Program-made: the position numbers and the translations under genes | Shown here: positions 1 to 10,700 of the stretch, one piece after another | Position numbering within the stretch: position 1 is the first letter of the stretch | Layout: each line of letters starts with the position of its first letter | NCBI GenBank assembly: GCA_965249765.1 | Contig: CBDFMR010000005.1 | Location: forward strand, 2,046,001 to 2,110,000 | DNA length: 64,000 bases | Direction: 5' to 3' | Source of the DNA: CBDFMR01 sp965249765 | Lineage (GTDB): Bacteria > Bacteroidota > Bacteroidia > Chitinophagales > Saprospiraceae | The notes under the pieces: generated by a model | Seen by the model: only the letters and a program-made list of their open reading frames with translations | What the model was told of the DNA's origin: nothing | The model's database searches: none

Positions 1-1017
1 TCTCTCGGTGCTGTGACACAGTTTATTGCTTCAGATAGCGAGTTGTTCTCGGATACGTTGATAAAAAGCTATACCTACGCATTGTATGGTCAAGTAGAAA
101 AGAAATTCTTTGATAATCTTACCCTGTCTGCCGGTCTCAGATATGAATACAATGACCAGAAGGTGCCCGAAAACTTTTTGGGTCAAATAGTCGAAGGAGG
201 AAAAATCGTTGATTCGGAAGTTATCACAAGGTTCGGTGCCAACTGGAAGGTCACCAACGGTACATTTGTTAGGGCTAGTTATGGAGAAGGATTTAGGTAC
301 CCTACCATTACAGAGAGATTGATTACAACCTCATTTAGTGGCCTTAGTATTTTTCCAAATCTAAATCTGGTCTCAGAGAGAGGCTGGTCAGCAGAAATCG
401 GTATCAAGCAAGGTTTTGGTATTGGGGGATTTAACGGATACGTTGATTTTTCACGATTTATCACTCGCTACCAAAACATGATGGAATTCACCTTCACGCA
501 GATTGAAGGAGTAGCAGGTCTTCAATCGCAGAATGTAGGTGATACGGAGATAGATGGCTATGAAATTACTGTCGCTGGCAAGTCTAATCTGTTGGGCATA
601 CCGTTGACGGTATTGGGGGGATATAGCTACATTGATCCCAGATATACCAATTATACTCCAGAACTTCAAAATGCATCGACAAGCGATTCAATAAATGTCT
701 TAAAGTACAGAACCAAGCATTCTTTCAAACTTGACATTGAAGCTGAGGTTTACGACTTTACTATTGGGGTATCCTCGAGGCATGCAAGTCATATGCTGGC
801 AATAGATAGATTGCTTGGAATGCAAGGTCAGATCGAGGCTTATCGTCAAGTAAACAATGATGGATTCTGGCTCTGGGACACCAGAGTTTCATATAAGTAT
901 GATGATTTAAAACTAACCTTTCTAGTTGGAAATGCCTTAAACGAGGAGTACACTGTAAGACCCGGATTGTTGGAGGCACCTAGAAATGTTGCAATACGTA
1001 TTGACTATGACATTTAA
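1..1017 (+). CDS. TonB-dependent outer-membrane receptor, C-terminal part (5' end outside window)
   Basis: The frame is already open at base 1, so only about the last 338 residues are here. They form a run of short alternating beta strands with aromatic residues at strand ends, typical of the C-terminal half of a 22-strand TonB-dependent barrel. Family-like signatures are GLRYEYND, the GEGFRYPT strand near residues 95-102, and NALNEEYTVRPG close to the end. Such receptors take up siderophores, vitamins or glycans across the outer membrane using TonB energy. The plug domain and TonB box are missing, so the substrate cannot be told. The protein ends in IDYDI rather than the usual terminal aromatic residue. 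Family assignment is confident; specificity is unknown. Confidence 0.88.
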   Translation, partial: SLGAVTQFIASDSELFSDTLIKSYTYALYGQVEKKFFDNLTLSAGLRYEYNDQKVPENFLGQIVEGGKIVDSEVITRFGANWKVTNGTFVRASYGEGFRYPTITERLITTSFSGLSIFPNLNLVSERGWSAEIGIKQGFGIGGFNGYVDFSRFITRYQNMMEFTFTQIEGVAGLQSQNVGDTEIDGYEITVAGKSNLLGIPLTVLGGYSYIDPRYTNYTPELQNASTSDSINVLKYRTKHSFKLDIEAEVYDFTIGVSSRHASHMLAIDRLLGMQGQIEAYRQVNNDGFWLWDTRVSYKYDDLKLTFLVGNALNEEYTVRPGLLEAPRNVAIRIDYDI

Positions 1018-1092
1018 CTCAGATCTTTTAATACTTTGTTAAGAACAATATGCCTTACTTAAACGTCTTACTATCAAACGGACAATAATAGT

Positions 1093-1827
1093 ATGATGAA
1101 CATAATGACGTATGCATTGACGCTGGTCTTGATGAGTGGGACATTGAGTCTGACACCACCAGATGTTGTACAAGAAGGAGACAAGGCAGGACATGAAATT
1201 TTCGATAATCTACTTAAGAAACATGTATCAGTTACTGGAGTAGTGGATTATTCAGGATTGGCTTCTGATAGATCAGAATTGAATAGATATACAAGGATTT
1301 TAAGCGAGAATGCTCCTACAGATTATTGGACGAGAGATGAGCAACTGGCATATTGGATAAATGCCTACAATGCATTTACCCTTACCTTGATCGTAGACAA
1401 TTTGCCGGTGAGCAGTATTACTTCTATTGAAGGTGGAAAGCCATGGGATAAAAAATGGATCAGTATTAGATCAGCGACGTATTCACTTAACGATATAGAA
1501 AATGACATTATACGTTCCCAATTTTATGAACCTCGTATTCACTTTGCAGTCAACTGTGCTGCAAAGTCTTGTCCGCCATTGCTCAATAGAGCCTGGACAG
1601 CGGATAATCTAGAAATAAACCTAGACAGACAGACCAGAAAATTCATAAACGACGGTAGTTATAATGTAATAAGCAATAGCTCGGCAAAGGTGTCTAAGAT
1701 ATTTGAATGGTACAGTGTCGATTTTGGTGATCTTAGGAGGTTTATCAATAGATATTCAGAGACACAACTAAGTGATTCAGCCAAGATATCATACAATGAT
1801 TACAACTGGGGATTGAACGGAGGATAG
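1093..1827 (+). CDS. DUF547 domain-containing secreted protein
   Basis: The 244-residue product has an N-terminal hydrophobic segment (about residues 5-20) that reads as a signal peptide. It is followed by a full DUF547 domain: YWINAYNAFTL near residue 95, the SITSI..WDKKW stretch, SLNDIEND near 135, and the HFAVNCAAKSCPPL block near 155. The cysteines and histidine in that last block are the most conserved part of the family. The function of DUF547 is unknown; it is common in Bacteroidota and marine Proteobacteria. ATG codons at 1093, 1096 and 1105 are all possible starts and all keep the signal peptide. It is followed at once by a terminator hairpin. Confidence 0.85.
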   Translation: MMNIMTYALTLVLMSGTLSLTPPDVVQEGDKAGHEIFDNLLKKHVSVTGVVDYSGLASDRSELNRYTRILSENAPTDYWTRDEQLAYWINAYNAFTLTLIVDNLPVSSITSIEGGKPWDKKWISIRSATYSLNDIENDIIRSQFYEPRIHFAVNCAAKSCPPLLNRAWTADNLEINLDRQTRKFINDGSYNVISNSSAKVSKIFEWYSVDFGDLRRFINRYSETQLSDSAKISYNDYNWGLNGG

Positions 1828-1843
1828 ACCAGAATCACAGAAT

Positions 1844-1877
1844 AAAAAAAAGACCATGCAACTTGCATGGTCTTTTT
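1844..1877. terminator. bidirectional rho-independent terminator
   Basis: A 10-bp perfect stem (AGACCATGCA at 1851-1860 pairing with 1864-1873, 3-nt loop) is flanked by seven A residues on the left and seven T residues on the right. It can therefore terminate both the DUF547 gene on the plus strand and the LysM gene arriving on the minus strand. Confidence 0.88.
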
Positions 1878-1896
1878 TTATTGGTGGAACTAAGTC

Positions 1897-2376
1897 CTAG
1901 AGATTAGGTATTCTTAGCATCTGCCCTGGATAAATTTTGTCAGGGTGGCTCAACATTGGCTTGTTAGCCTCAAAAATACCGTTGTATTTCATTGGATCGC
2001 CATACATCTCTTGAGAAATCTTTGACAATGAATCACCTGGTTTTACTTCGTAAAATCTTGATTGAGGTGGAGCTACGACAGAAATTCTATCATCTACAGT
2101 AGCAACACCTTCCACATTTCCTACAATAAGTATCACCTTCTCCTTATCTTCTAGCGAATTGGCTTGGCCATAAAGGACGGCAGTGTCATCATTGTATTCC
2201 ACTGAAAAGTTTTCAACAGCAATACCAGATCCGTTTACGATGGATTCAAGTAAATTACCTCGATAGGTGTCCATTTCCAGTTCTTTGGCCTCAGCCGCAG
2301 CAGCTTTTCTAGCTTCAGCTTCCTTGTCTTTGAAAAGGCTACTTCCCGCCTTCTTTAAAAATGAAAATAATCCCAT
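1897..2376 (-). CDS. lysM: BON-LysM domain protein (YgaU/Kbp-like)
   Basis: This 159-residue protein begins MGLFSFLKKAGSSLF, then an Ala/Glu-rich helix. A BON domain (about residues 45-100, with the GNVEGVATVDDRI motif) and a single LysM domain (about 107-157, starting FYEVKPGDSLSKI and ending YPGQMLRIP) follow. The order and size match E. coli Kbp (YgaU), a small cytoplasmic potassium-binding protein, and the group often annotated as peptidoglycan-binding protein LysM. No signal peptide is visible, which favours the cytoplasmic Kbp-type role over cell-wall binding. It is a single gene converging on the DUF547 gene, with a shared terminator. Confidence 0.88.
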   Translation of the reverse strand: MGLFSFLKKAGSSLFKDKEAEARKAAAAEAKELEMDTYRGNLLESIVNGSGIAVENFSVEYNDDTAVLYGQANSLEDKEKVILIVGNVEGVATVDDRISVVAPPQSRFYEVKPGDSLSKISQEMYGDPMKYNGIFEANKPMLSHPDKIYPGQMLRIPNL

Positions 2377-2555
2377 AGTTTTATATGTTTTTGTGATTTA
2401 TAAAATGGAGTAAAAAACCTTGCAAATAAAGCGATAATAAACCTAAACAACAAAGTCAAACTCATGAATAATAACATGACCCACAACTCATTATTGATAT
2501 AAATGATTCCTCATCTTTAATAAGATTTGCAGACCTCATCATTCCTTAAAAGGTT

Positions 2556-2563
2556 TATATTTG
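2556..2563 (+). promoter_or_regulatory. candidate -7 box (TAnnTTTG) of secDF
   Basis: TATATTTG matches the Bacteroidota -7 consensus TAnnTTTG exactly and lies 38 nt before the secDF start codon. A clear -33 TTG at the usual 19-21 nt spacing was not seen, so the call rests on the -7 box and its position. Confidence 0.55.
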
Positions 2564-2600
2564 CGAAGTTTTTTACAGCCGCAATTTTAAAGACTTCGTA

Positions 2601-5600
2601 ATGCAAGGAAAAGGACTAATCAAGCTGGTACTCATTCTACTTATCTTAGTAAGTGCAATGCAGTTTCTTTTTATGATACCTACCAATAAGGTAGAAAAGA
2701 ATGCCAAGGAATATGCTGAACAAATTGCAGCTAAATCTCCCGAAGCTGAACGTCATAATGTATTCAAAGCTAAAAGAATCGCTTATCTCGATTCGATGTC
2801 CAGTGAGAATATATTCAGCATTCCACTATTAAAGGATTACACATATGACGAACTCAAAGGCCAGCAGTTGGCTTTTGGACTCGACTTGAAAGGTGGTATG
2901 TCTGCTGTGCTCCAGGTTAAACTTAAGGACTTGCTCATAGCATTGTCCAACAATTCTAAGAACAGAGATTTTAGAGATGCTCTAAATAACGCGGTTAAAG
3001 CTCAAGAGAGCAATCAATCTGACTATGTCACATTGTTCTATCAGGAATGGAGGAAAATTTCCGGTGATGGAAAACTTGCCAAGATATTCAACAATGCACC
3101 AGCCATAGGTGAAGATATTAACGTGACTACATCGGATGGTGAAGTGGTAAGATTACTCAAAACCAAGGCAGATGAGACCGTTCAGCTAACATTTGATCGA
3201 TTAAAACAGAGAATAGACAGGCTTGGGGTATCTCAGCCTACCGTGTCATTAGATGAAGCACGTGACCTTATTTTAGTAGAGGTGCCCGGTGTTGATAATC
3301 CAGAGCGAGTGAAGAAATTCCTTCAGGCGAGTGCTGTATTGGAATTTTGGGATGTATATCAATTTAGAGAAAGTAACCTGGTAGGTCTTATGACTGAGGC
3401 CGATAGAAGACTAGCTGCCAAAGGTGATTCCACTCTTCTCGAGAAGCGCATTGTTATTGATACTATTGCAGAGCCAATACCGGATTCACTAGGTCATGTA
3501 ATCGACACGGTTTATAGATATGAAGAACGTGAGGTAGACCAGCTCGGTGGACAAGGACCCTTGCTAAGTAAACTTCAGGTAAACGGTTTAGGAGGGCAGC
3601 AATTATATCAAAATCCTGTTATTGGTATCGCTGAGAAGAGAGATACGTCAGCCATAGGCAAGTACCTGAGAAGGGAAGAGATCAAGAGACTCTTTCCCAA
3701 TGATTTATTCTTTGTATGGTCTAGAAAGCCTATAGATAATACTGAAGCGGATGATGATAGTGATTATTATCAGTTATTTACGCTAAAGAAGCAAAGTGGA
3801 TCAGACAAGCCACCTTTAGAAGGGGATGTAGTAATTAGTGCATCCCAATCTCCGGATCCCAATACGGGTCAGCCTTCTGTTTCTCTTTCTATGAATAAGA
3901 AGGGAGCCAAAAAATGGGCAGAAATGACCACGATAGCGGCTCAAAATTCCAACAGGGAAGTAGCAATCACTCTTGACAACGAAGTAGTTACATCACCTAC
4001 AGTAAATGAACCTATAACTCAAGGTAGATCATCTATCAACGGTGGATTTACTGTACAGGAAGCAGTTGACCTCGCCAACATACTAGAGATTGGTAAACTT
4101 CCTGCTAAGACCGAGATAATACAGCAAGCAACAGTAGGACCATCACTCGGTAAGAAGAATATTTTATCTGCTAGGAATTCGTTGCTCGTAGGAATGAGCT
4201 TACTGCTATTGTTTATGCTTTTCTACTATGGCGGTGCAGGTATTGTTTCTATCATTGCCTTGTTACTCAATGTACTTTTCATTTTTGGTGCTCTCGCGTC
4301 ATTCGGTACAGTACTTACTCTACCTGGATTTGCAGGTATCGTATTGACCATCGGTATGGCAGTAGATGCCAATGTCATCATTTTTGAACGGGTAAAGGAA
4401 GAGCTGCGGGCAGGAAAGACCCTTCTGGCTTCTATTACGGATGGATTTAGAAACTCCTATTCAGCCATCATTGATGCCAACGTCACGACAATTCTCGTGG
4501 CGATGGTACTCTCATATTTTGGACTGGGACCTATTAAGGGTTTTGCAGTTGTCCTGATGATAGGTGTAATCATGTCCATATTCACGGCGGTATTGGTCGG
4601 TAGGTTAATAATCGATTGGTGGACTGCCGGTCGAGGAAATAATCTGACGTTTTGGAACCCATGGTCAAAGAGCATGTTTGCTAATCTGAATATTGATTGG
4701 ATAGGAAAGAGAAAGATTGCATATGTGATATCAGGAATATTGTTGACCATCAGTTTAGCTTCAATCTTTACAAGAGGATTTGACTTAGGTGTGGAATTTC
4801 GGGGAGGATATCAATACAATGTACAGTTTGATGAAGGAGTAGATATAGATGCAGAGACATTGAGAACAGGTCTTGAGACAACATTGGGTTATTCTCCAGT
4901 AGTAAAGGCTGTGGATACGGAAGGCACCTATAATGTACTTACGAGATTTCCAGATTCTTCAGAGGGAGATGACCTAGATGAGGTCATGTTGGATAAATTG
5001 TACGAAGGATTAAGTACCATGGCTGAAGGGGGCATCACAATGGATAATTTTAAGGATGCCGATGCCCAGAATGGAACCCATATCACCAGCTCCAATAAGG
5101 TCGGACCTACAATTGCAGACGACATTAAGCGTAGCTCATACAAAGCAGGAATTCTCGCTCTAGTTCTTATTTTCCTTTACATCTTTTTACGATTCAATAA
5201 GTGGCAGTATAGTCTTGGAGCGGTGGCAGCATTGTTCCATGATGCAATTATCGTCTTAGGTTTATTCTCATTATTATGGGGACGAGTTCCTTTTGCACTC
5301 GAGTTGGACCAGGCGTTCATAGCGGCCATATTGACCGTGATCGGATATTCTATTAATGATACTGTTGTCGTGTTTGATAGGATAAGAGAGGACTTTGGAA
5401 TCTATGCCAACAAGTCAAAGGATGAAGTAATCAACCAGGCAGTGAATAGCACATTTAGTAGGACGATCATTACTTCGTTTACAACGTTGCTGGTGGTAAC
5501 AATTCTATTCATCTTTGGAGGAGGATCTATTAAGGGATTTGCTTTTGCTCTATTGATAGGTATCATTGTAGGTACGTATTCATCTGTATTTGTTGCTACG

Positions 5601-5693
5601 CCTCTGGTTAGAGACTTATCTGACAAATTAAGATCTACTAAAACCAAAACCTCTGACAAGAAAAGCTTTTCTAGAGCTGCTAAAAAGAAATAA
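2601..5693 (+). CDS. secDF: protein translocase subunit SecDF (fused)
   Basis: This 1030-residue fusion of SecD and SecF is the form usual in Bacteroidota. It uses the proton gradient to help the Sec channel release proteins into the periplasm. The first membrane helix is at residues 7-25. The SecD periplasmic region follows, with GLDLKGGMSAVLQ near 95 and RIDRLGVSQPTV near 205. A helix block from about 525 carries the SecD signature GMAVDANVIIFERVKEE near 585. SecF starts near 690 and has GYSINDTVVVFDRIRED near 915. The C-terminus is a basic tail. The gene stands alone with its own promoter and a downstream hairpin. No disruption is seen. Confidence 0.97.
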   Translation: MQGKGLIKLVLILLILVSAMQFLFMIPTNKVEKNAKEYAEQIAAKSPEAERHNVFKAKRIAYLDSMSSENIFSIPLLKDYTYDELKGQQLAFGLDLKGGMSAVLQVKLKDLLIALSNNSKNRDFRDALNNAVKAQESNQSDYVTLFYQEWRKISGDGKLAKIFNNAPAIGEDINVTTSDGEVVRLLKTKADETVQLTFDRLKQRIDRLGVSQPTVSLDEARDLILVEVPGVDNPERVKKFLQASAVLEFWDVYQFRESNLVGLMTEADRRLAAKGDSTLLEKRIVIDTIAEPIPDSLGHVIDTVYRYEEREVDQLGGQGPLLSKLQVNGLGGQQLYQNPVIGIAEKRDTSAIGKYLRREEIKRLFPNDLFFVWSRKPIDNTEADDDSDYYQLFTLKKQSGSDKPPLEGDVVISASQSPDPNTGQPSVSLSMNKKGAKKWAEMTTIAAQNSNREVAITLDNEVVTSPTVNEPITQGRSSINGGFTVQEAVDLANILEIGKLPAKTEIIQQATVGPSLGKKNILSARNSLLVGMSLLLLFMLFYYGGAGIVSIIALLLNVLFIFGALASFGTVLTLPGFAGIVLTIGMAVDANVIIFERVKEELRAGKTLLASITDGFRNSYSAIIDANVTTILVAMVLSYFGLGPIKGFAVVLMIGVIMSIFTAVLVGRLIIDWWTAGRGNNLTFWNPWSKSMFANLNIDWIGKRKIAYVISGILLTISLASIFTRGFDLGVEFRGGYQYNVQFDEGVDIDAETLRTGLETTLGYSPVVKAVDTEGTYNVLTRFPDSSEGDDLDEVMLDKLYEGLSTMAEGGITMDNFKDADAQNGTHITSSNKVGPTIADDIKRSSYKAGILALVLIFLYIFLRFNKWQYSLGAVAALFHDAIIVLGLFSLLWGRVPFALELDQAFIAAILTVIGYSINDTVVVFDRIREDFGIYANKSKDEVINQAVNSTFSRTIITSFTTLLVVTILFIFGGGSIKGFAFALLIGIIVGTYSSVFVATPLVRDLSDKLRSTKTKTSDKKSFSRAAKKK

Positions 5694-5715
5694 GAAACAT
5701 AGTGATATAAGTGAT

Positions 5716-5744
5716 AAAAGCCTCGACATATAGCTGGGGCTTTT
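5716..5744 (+). terminator. terminator hairpin after secDF
   Basis: AAAAGCCTC (5716-5724) pairs with GGGGCTTTT (5736-5744), with one T-G wobble, across an 11-nt loop. The T tract is part of the right arm. It lies 22 nt after the secDF stop. Confidence 0.6.
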
Positions 5745-5771
5745 GTCGTTATAGGTCGAATATTAATTTTG
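5742..5771 (+). promoter_or_regulatory. candidate promoter of the PorE-like gene
   Basis: A TTTG -33 box (5742-5745) and a perfect TAnnTTTG -7 box (TAATTTTG, 5764-5771) are 18 nt apart. This places a transcript start about 55 nt before the start codon at 5834. The -33 box overlaps the end of the preceding terminator hairpin. Confidence 0.55.
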
Positions 5772-5833
5772 CTTGCCTTAAGGTAGACACAATAGACTTC
5801 TAACATCGTTATATTTAGACCAGAATTAATAGC

Positions 5834-7762
5834 ATGATTAGAGTCATTATTGGAATTTGGATTTTCTTTTGTGTCGCTTGCACGTTTACGAAGACGGTTG
5901 AAACGGGCCAGTCCGCATATAACTTAAAACAGTACTCACGTGCCATAGAGTTTTTACATGACGAATTTGAGAATACGACTGGAGGGAAAAAGGCTCAAAC
6001 AGCCTATTTTTTAGGTAAGTCGTATCAGCAACTCCATGATTCTAAAAATGCCATCGTTTGGTTTCAAACTGCCACGGATCTGGATTACGGCGTAGATGCC
6101 ATGAGGCAACTGGCAGCAGGTTATAAAATGCTGGAGCAGTACGATCATGCATTGAACGTATATTACAATATAAGAGATGAGATAGGTAAGAATGAAATCA
6201 TTGATCGTGAAATCTCCATTTGTAAGCAGTTGTCATCATTCTATCATGACGACGAGACGGTAACAATCAATATAAAGGGGGTAAAACAAAACACCAAGTA
6301 TGCTGACTATGCACCTGTTATATACAATGAGAAATACCTCGTCTTTACATCGGACCGGGGTTTGGCAGTAGGGGATGAAGTTTATGATTGGACTGGAAAT
6401 TCTTATTCTGATATTTTTATTCAACGAAAATCGGGATCAAGACCTAAGAGTTTTGACAAGCAGGTCAATACGACATTTAATGAAGGCGCAGCTTGCTTTA
6501 CTAAAGATGGTAGCACCATGTACTTTACAAGATGTAGTGGATCGTTAGAGGACGACAATTATTGTAGAATAATGGTATCACATAAGGATGAAGATGAATG
6601 GTCAGACCCCCATATTTTAAACTTCATTGTTGATGGATATAATTATGGACAGCCTGCACTCATAGAGAATGATAGCGTCATGATTTTTTCTAGTGATGCC
6701 AATGGTGATCACAACGGACATGATCTCTTCTATAGTGAGTTGTTAGAGGAGAATGAGTGGTCCGCACCGGAGCCTATGCCATCTTCTATTAATTCCCAAG
6801 GTGATGAGAAATTCCCGACGGCAGAAGGAGATACCTTATACTTTTCAAGTAATTACCTTGCAGGACTAGGCGGTTATGACATTTTTATGACGGTACTGCA
6901 TGACAATCACTGGTCAAAACCAGTTAACATGAAGACACCTATCAACTCTGGAGGTGATGACTTTTCATATATCCTGGACAAATCTTCACGTAGGAATGAA
7001 GTCTTAAAAGCTGGTTATTTTTCTAGTACGAGGAACGGAGATACGGATGATGACATATTTAGGTTTGAAGTGGTGAAGACTAAATTGTACGAAAAGAAGA
7101 AAGAGGATAAAGAACCAGAAATCAAGGAGTTTACCGTCTTTCTAGCAGGAAAAGTGGTTGATGCAACAGGTCGACCACTTGAGTTAGCTGAGGTCATTAT
7201 AATGGAAGGTGATAAATCATTATTCGATATAAATACAGACAACAAGGGCCTTTTTATACGTAAGATAAACCGTGATCTCGATCTCAAGATCATTGCAGGA
7301 AAGAGTGGTTATCTTACGAATTCGATAGAATCAAGTAGCAAAGATTTAATAACGAAGAACGAAAGTATAACTATTAATGTAGAGATCACTTTAGATAAAT
7401 TGATAAAGAACAGAGAGATAGTGATTGAAGATATATTTTATGAATTCGACAGATGGGAAATCAGAAATGACGCTATACCTTCGCTTGATAAGCTAGTAAA
7501 AATGCTCAGAGATAACCCTCAGGTCAATATCGAATTGTCGTCTCACACCGACTGCCGAGGAAACGATGCATATAATCAAAGCCTTTCTCAGAAGAGGGCA
7601 CAGTCAGCGGTGGACTACCTTGTTGGGGAGGGTATCTCAAGATTGAGACTCATACCGTCAGGATATGGAGAGACTAAATTTGCGATCCGTTGTGACTGCG
7701 AGGAATGCAGCGAAGATGATCACCAGGCAAACAGGAGGACTGCATTTACCATTCTCGACTAG
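5834..7762 (+). CDS. PorE-like OmpA-family lipoprotein (TPR, beta-propeller, CRD, OmpA)
   Basis: The 642-residue protein has four parts. The N-terminus is lipoprotein-like with a lipobox ending at Cys16 (FCVAC). A TPR region spans about 25-130. A PD40-type beta-propeller (about 150-410) repeats phrases such as YFTRCSGS, IFSSDANGDHNG and YFSSNYLAGLGGYDIF. A carboxypeptidase-regulatory-like fold (about 430-520) is followed by an OmpA peptidoglycan-binding domain (about 535-642) with SSHTDCRGNDAYNQSLSQKR. This order is that of PorE of Porphyromonas gingivalis, a peptidoglycan-anchored component of the T9SS. Similar architectures occur in other Bacteroidota OmpA proteins, so T9SS membership is an inference, though the facing gene encodes a T9SS cargo. 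Its stop codon shares CTAG with that gene's stop. Confidence 0.85.
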   Translation: MIRVIIGIWIFFCVACTFTKTVETGQSAYNLKQYSRAIEFLHDEFENTTGGKKAQTAYFLGKSYQQLHDSKNAIVWFQTATDLDYGVDAMRQLAAGYKMLEQYDHALNVYYNIRDEIGKNEIIDREISICKQLSSFYHDDETVTINIKGVKQNTKYADYAPVIYNEKYLVFTSDRGLAVGDEVYDWTGNSYSDIFIQRKSGSRPKSFDKQVNTTFNEGAACFTKDGSTMYFTRCSGSLEDDNYCRIMVSHKDEDEWSDPHILNFIVDGYNYGQPALIENDSVMIFSSDANGDHNGHDLFYSELLEENEWSAPEPMPSSINSQGDEKFPTAEGDTLYFSSNYLAGLGGYDIFMTVLHDNHWSKPVNMKTPINSGGDDFSYILDKSSRRNEVLKAGYFSSTRNGDTDDDIFRFEVVKTKLYEKKKEDKEPEIKEFTVFLAGKVVDATGRPLELAEVIIMEGDKSLFDINTDNKGLFIRKINRDLDLKIIAGKSGYLTNSIESSSKDLITKNESITINVEITLDKLIKNREIVIEDIFYEFDRWEIRNDAIPSLDKLVKMLRDNPQVNIELSSHTDCRGNDAYNQSLSQKRAQSAVDYLVGEGISRLRLIPSGYGETKFAIRCDCEECSEDDHQANRRTAFTILD

Positions 7763-10700
7763 TCATGGTCATCTTTGAAAAACAATAGATTCTTGTGCTT
7801 TCCTTCCGATTCTATCTTGAAGATATATAGGCCTACCATCAATTTTGAAACATCGATCATCATTGGCACTTCACTCTCATATTGAGTTTTTCCCACCACT
7901 ATTTGACCCTGTAAATCTACTATAGAGAAATAAAGAGGTGAGTTGGTATCGTGATTGATGATTAAGTGATCACGAGTCGGATTGGGATATAATTGAATGA
8001 TTAAGTCTTCTGGCTCTGAAGTGTTGGTTATATTGTCGACGTAAAAGAAAGTGTCGAGCATACAACCTTGACTATCTCTAATAATAATGTAGTATACATC
8101 ATTGACGAGAGACGATATCATGCTCCCTGATTGACCAGATTGTATCCAATCAAAAGTATAATCCGGAGTTCCTCCAGTTGCCACGACAGTGATCGATCCC
8201 AGTCCTTGGCCATTTATGTCGTTATTTATTGTTGCTTGCGATGAAATCGGTGAAGGGGAGGTCACATTTAAGGCTTGAGTAATGAGCTCGCATCCTTTGC
8301 CATCTGATATGGTACAAACGTAAAGACCATTTTTCAAATCATGAATATCAGGATTTTCATCCTCATTACTCCAATGATACGTAATGGGTTCCTGGCCGCC
8401 GTCAATCGTTAGAAAAATAGATCCATCATTGCGGTCATGACATATGTTATTGTGAATAGAATCTACAGTCAACTGAAATAATGGAGGCTGAGGTATAACG
8501 ATGTCCTCTGCCAATCCTATACAGCCCTCGCTGTCGGTTACGGTGAGGTGATATGCTCCTGAGGCAAGTTCTCTTACAGTATCCCGAACATCTTCAGATA
8601 TATGTTGGTATCCAGAACTCCAGTTGTAGTCATAGGGTTGTTCTCCAGAGGACAATGTTGAGGATATAGTTCCTGTACGATCACCGGGACAGTTGTTTAT
8701 AGACTCTACATTGGTGTTGAGTATCAATGGAAGATTTAGGTTGCCGACGTGGATGCCCTGTAATGTCACTTTGCAGTTGAGCCCATCAACCAATGTTACA
8801 CCATAAGTGTCGGCAGTCAAGCCATAAAGAGTGGAAGTTTCAGTTACTCCATTACTCCAAAAATAAAAGTAGTTACCATCACCTCCTTCTACATTGAGCG
8901 TAATTTTTCCATCATTGCTAAAAGGACAAGCTACGTGTTCTATGCTAGATACGGTCATGCTGAGTAAGTCATTTTGAGGAACCTCGATGTTTGATAATTC
9001 AAACGAACACGCATTGATATCTGATATTACGACTGAGTATATTCCGGCTTGTAGATTGAATATATCATCCGTGAATGAAGCGTTACTCCATTGGTAAGAA
9101 TAGGGCGGTGTACCGCCTTGAGCAGAAATCTCAATGTTTCCACTTTGCTCACCATTGCAGTTGATAGATCCTATGTTATCTATTAGTGCGGATAGAGGTT
9201 CAGGTTCAATTATTTTCAAGTTGTCCAATATCGCACTACATCCACGACTATCTGCAATGGTACAGCTATAGATTCCGGGAGATAGATTATCAAGAGTTGG
9301 ACCGCTGCCATTATTGTTCCAATCAAAGGAATATGGAGGGAAGCCACTATTGGCAATGACTGTGATACTTCCATCATTACTACCGTGACAGCTTATATTT
9401 GATATAACTAGAACACCAGCATTGATCTCAGAGGCTGTCAATTCAAATTCTTCAGAGATGACGCTACAATTCATAATATCCTGGACGGTCACTTGATAGG
9501 TCCCTACTCCTACATTTGATAGATCTTCCATCATCGACCCATTGCTCCATAGGAATGAATATGGTGGATTTCCTCCCGCGACACTTATAGCAATACTTCC
9601 CAAAGTATCGCCGATGCAACTAGGTTCTATAATAGCTGATGGAAAGATAAGTACACTCGCTTCTGATTTGATTTCAATGAAGTCTGTTCTAGCAAGACAA
9701 CCATTGTTGTCCACTACGTCACAGTAATATATTCCCTTGTTAAGATTGTCGAGAAGACTGTCTCCTGTCATTATGTTCCAGGCGAAAGAATAGGGTAATG
9801 TACCTCCTGTCACTGAAAGATGGATGGATCCATCTCCGCTTCCGCGACATGATTCATCAATCACAGAAACCAAGGAGATTCCTATTGGATTTGATTGATC
9901 ATTATCATCATCGGGACCATTGCAGTTTTCATCAACGAGATTACATGGAATTTCGATGGCATCTGGATTTATGACATCGTCGTTATCATTACAATCAAGC
10001 GCATTGTTGACATAACCTTGAGGAGCATTATCACTGCAAGTAAGTAAAGAAACGGATTGATCTCCATAGCCATCCTCATCATTGTCACTATAATATCTCT
10101 GTCCGACATTTTGTGTGGACACACTATAAAAATTTATCTGATCAATCGCTATGTCGCCTTGGCTGGTACCTGATGATGCAGCAATAAATCTAAAGAGCGC
10201 CCGTCGTCCTTCGTAAGAACTCAAATCCATTATTTCTTCTTTCCATCCTTCCCCTTGATCGCTATTCTTTTCAAACAAGGTCGTCCAGTTATCACCAGAG
10301 TCCAATGAAATATCAAGGTGGAGATAAGTAATCCCTTCTCCATGCATATGATAATTGAAGGAAAAGTCACACCCACTCGTGTTCTCTAATAAGAAGCAGG
10401 ATGATCTTAAGATGGCAATGCTACCCTCAGGACATGAGCTGCCACTATTTTCAATGTAGATGTAGTTTCCAGAATCACTAGCATCACCATTCGGTCCTGT
10501 AAATTCTGAAGGAGTAGGTCCACTATTAACTAACCAGTCATGGTCATCTGAGCTATCATTGTACCAAAATGATGAGATATCACATAACTCATTACAGTTG
10601 GTGTTACATACGGGTAAATCATCAAATGAAGTGGCGAGGATAATCTTTTTACAGCGTGTTGTAAATGTTATTGGACAAGTGAAAGCACTATTCGAATTCG

